DNA from: Mucilaginibacter sp. PAMB04168 | Lineage (GTDB): Bacteria; Bacteroidota; Bacteroidia; Sphingobacteriales; Sphingobacteriaceae | Direction: 5' to 3' | DNA: 64,000 nucleotides | Assembly (NCBI RefSeq): GCF_039634365.2 | Contig: NZ_CP155079.2 | Coordinates: 2,418,001 to 2,482,000, forward strand | Shown here: one piece after another, positions 63,245 through 64,000 of the stretch | Layout of the letters: each line of letters opens with the position of its first letter | Position numbering within the stretch: the first letter of the stretch is position 1 | Notes under the pieces: generated by a model | Database searches by the model: none | The model's input: the letters and a program-made list of their open reading frames with translations, nothing else | Told to the model about the DNA's origin: nothing | Program-made: the position numbers and the translations under genes

Positions 63245-64000
63245 TTAAATTATCTCAAAATATCTTTTTAATTCCCAGTCGGTAACTTGTTTACTAAATT
63301 GTCGCCATTCCCAAATACGAGTATGCGCAAAATGCTTTGTAAATGAGTTGCCAAATAACTCACGTGCAATAGCCGAGTTTTTCATGGCGGTGGCAGCCTC
63401 CAGCAAATTGGACGCGATGCTGCCGTTGCTTTTATCTAAATAGCCATTACCTTTAACAGGGGCAATGGTAAGCGGCAATTTATTTTTTATACCATATAAT
63501 CCCGATGCCAGCGCAGCTGTCAAAGCCAGATAAGGGTTGGTATCGGCACCCGGAATACGGGTCTCAACACGGGTTAATGCCGACGATGAATTTAATATAC
63601 GCAGGGCAGTAGTACGGTTGTCTATACCCCAGGTTATAGTAGTTGGCGCCCAAGCACCTTCAACCAGTCTTTTGTAACTGTTTATGGTTGGCGCATACAT
63701 TGGCAAAATGTGCGGCAAACAATAGAGCTGACCAGCAACATAATGTTTCATGGTATCGCTCATATTATGTTCATCGGCAGGCTCATAAAATAGGTTGGTA
63801 GTTTTATCCAAACTCCATAAGCTTTGGTGCACATGGCCGCTGCAACCGGGTAGAGTTTCTGTCCACTTGGCCATGAAAGTGGCGGTGATGCCATGTTTTG
63901 ATGCAATTTCCTTAACAGCATTTTTGAGCAAAGCAGCTTTATCAGCTGCGGCAACTACATGGTCATGTATAATGGCAGCCTCATAAACGCCCGGCCCCGT
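63245..64000 (-). CDS. Glutamine-synthetase family ligase (C-terminal part; 5' end outside window)
   Basis: The frame is open to the window edge, starting TGPGVYEAA, so the start lies beyond 64000; the TTG at 63931 is an internal codon. Catalytic-domain blocks are canonical: CSGHVHQSL (ammonia/glutamate site), APTTITWGIDNRTTALRI, RVETRIPGADTNPYLALTAA, and a C-terminal VTDWELKRYFEII seen in gamma-glutamyl-polyamine-type ligases (PuuA group) as well as GSI. It may form gamma-glutamyl amides rather than glutamine. First gene in an operon with the kinase and HAD protein. Confidence 0.88.
   Translation of the reverse strand, partial: TGPGVYEAAIIHDHVVAAADKAALLKNAVKEIASKHGITATFMAKWTETLPGCSGHVHQSLWSLDKTTNLFYEPADEHNMSDTMKHYVAGQLYCLPHILPMYAPTINSYKRLVEGAWAPTTITWGIDNRTTALRILNSSSALTRVETRIPGADTNPYLALTAALASGLYGIKNKLPLTIAPVKGNGYLDKSNGSIASNLLEAATAMKNSAIARELFGNSFTKHFAHTRIWEWRQFSKQVTDWELKRYFEII

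Noticed and set aside
63931..63933. TTG as start of a 228-residue glutamine-synthetase-like gene
   Set aside because: The frame and the family similarity (TGPGVYEAA) continue upstream to the window edge, so the gene is simply cut.

Overview
The window looks like a chromosome segment of a saprophytic Bacteroidota, most likely a Sphingobacteriaceae member of the Mucilaginibacter/Pedobacter type. The grounds are two SusC/SusD pairs, a one-protein hybrid two-component regulator, a Reg_prop/Y_Y_Y LuxR-type regulator, many secreted glycoside hydrolases and lipoproteins, Bacteroidota families such as DUF4998, DUF4397 and PIG-L-fused NagB, and moderate GC content. No tRNA, rRNA, CRISPR array or intact insertion sequence was seen. 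All assignments come from reading motifs by eye; no database search was run.

Bases 1-19100 form a hemicellulose/uronate locus: the tail of a secreted protein, a GH10 lipoprotein, a clan-A hydrolase lipoprotein, a four-gene minus-strand operon (beta-helix protein, ribokinase, sugar transporter, GH115), mannonate dehydratase uxuA, a 1392-residue hybrid two-component regulator, and a divergent sulfatase/GH2 pair. Glucuronoxylan-like material with its uronate routed through UxuA is the simplest reading.

Bases 19200-36400 form an amino-sugar/muropeptide salvage locus with an unrelated insert. A ROK regulator sits behind a near-perfect 43-bp palindrome, followed by a NagB-PIG-L fusion. The insert (22400-27500) holds a TetR-controlled pair of membrane proteins, an MFS transporter, a flavin-dependent oxidoreductase and a DUF4202 protein. 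Then come a NagZ-like GH3/serine hydrolase fusion, a DeoR regulator, murQ, a second NagB-PIG-L fusion and a GH20 hexosaminidase. The parts fit a pathway in which GlcNAc and MurNAc are released in the periplasm and MurNAc-6-P is converted by MurQ to GlcNAc-6-P. The PIG-L domain could then deacetylate it, since no nagA is present, and the NagB domain would deaminate it to fructose-6-P.

Bases 36400-46700 hold a 1-kb gene-free stretch, a SusC/SusD/DUF4397 operon, a tiny membrane protein, a GAF-PAS histidine kinase and a transglutaminase-like secreted protein. The SusC leader shares an exact 15-mer with the ROK palindrome.

Bases 46760-60700 form a minus-strand polysaccharide utilisation locus: GH3 beta-glucosidase, SGNH hydrolase, GH43, a GH144-type glucanase, SusD, SusC and their probable regulator. 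GH144 plus GH3 suggests beta-1,2-glucan. The regulator is interrupted by one in-frame TAG, and next to it lies a truncated, frameshifted GT39-type glycosyltransferase, so this edge of the locus looks degraded.

Bases 61300-64000 hold a tight operon of a glutamine-synthetase-family ligase (cut by the window end), an aminoglycoside-phosphotransferase-like kinase and a class-IIA HAD protein with an altered catalytic motif. This is a possible uncharacterised small-molecule pathway.
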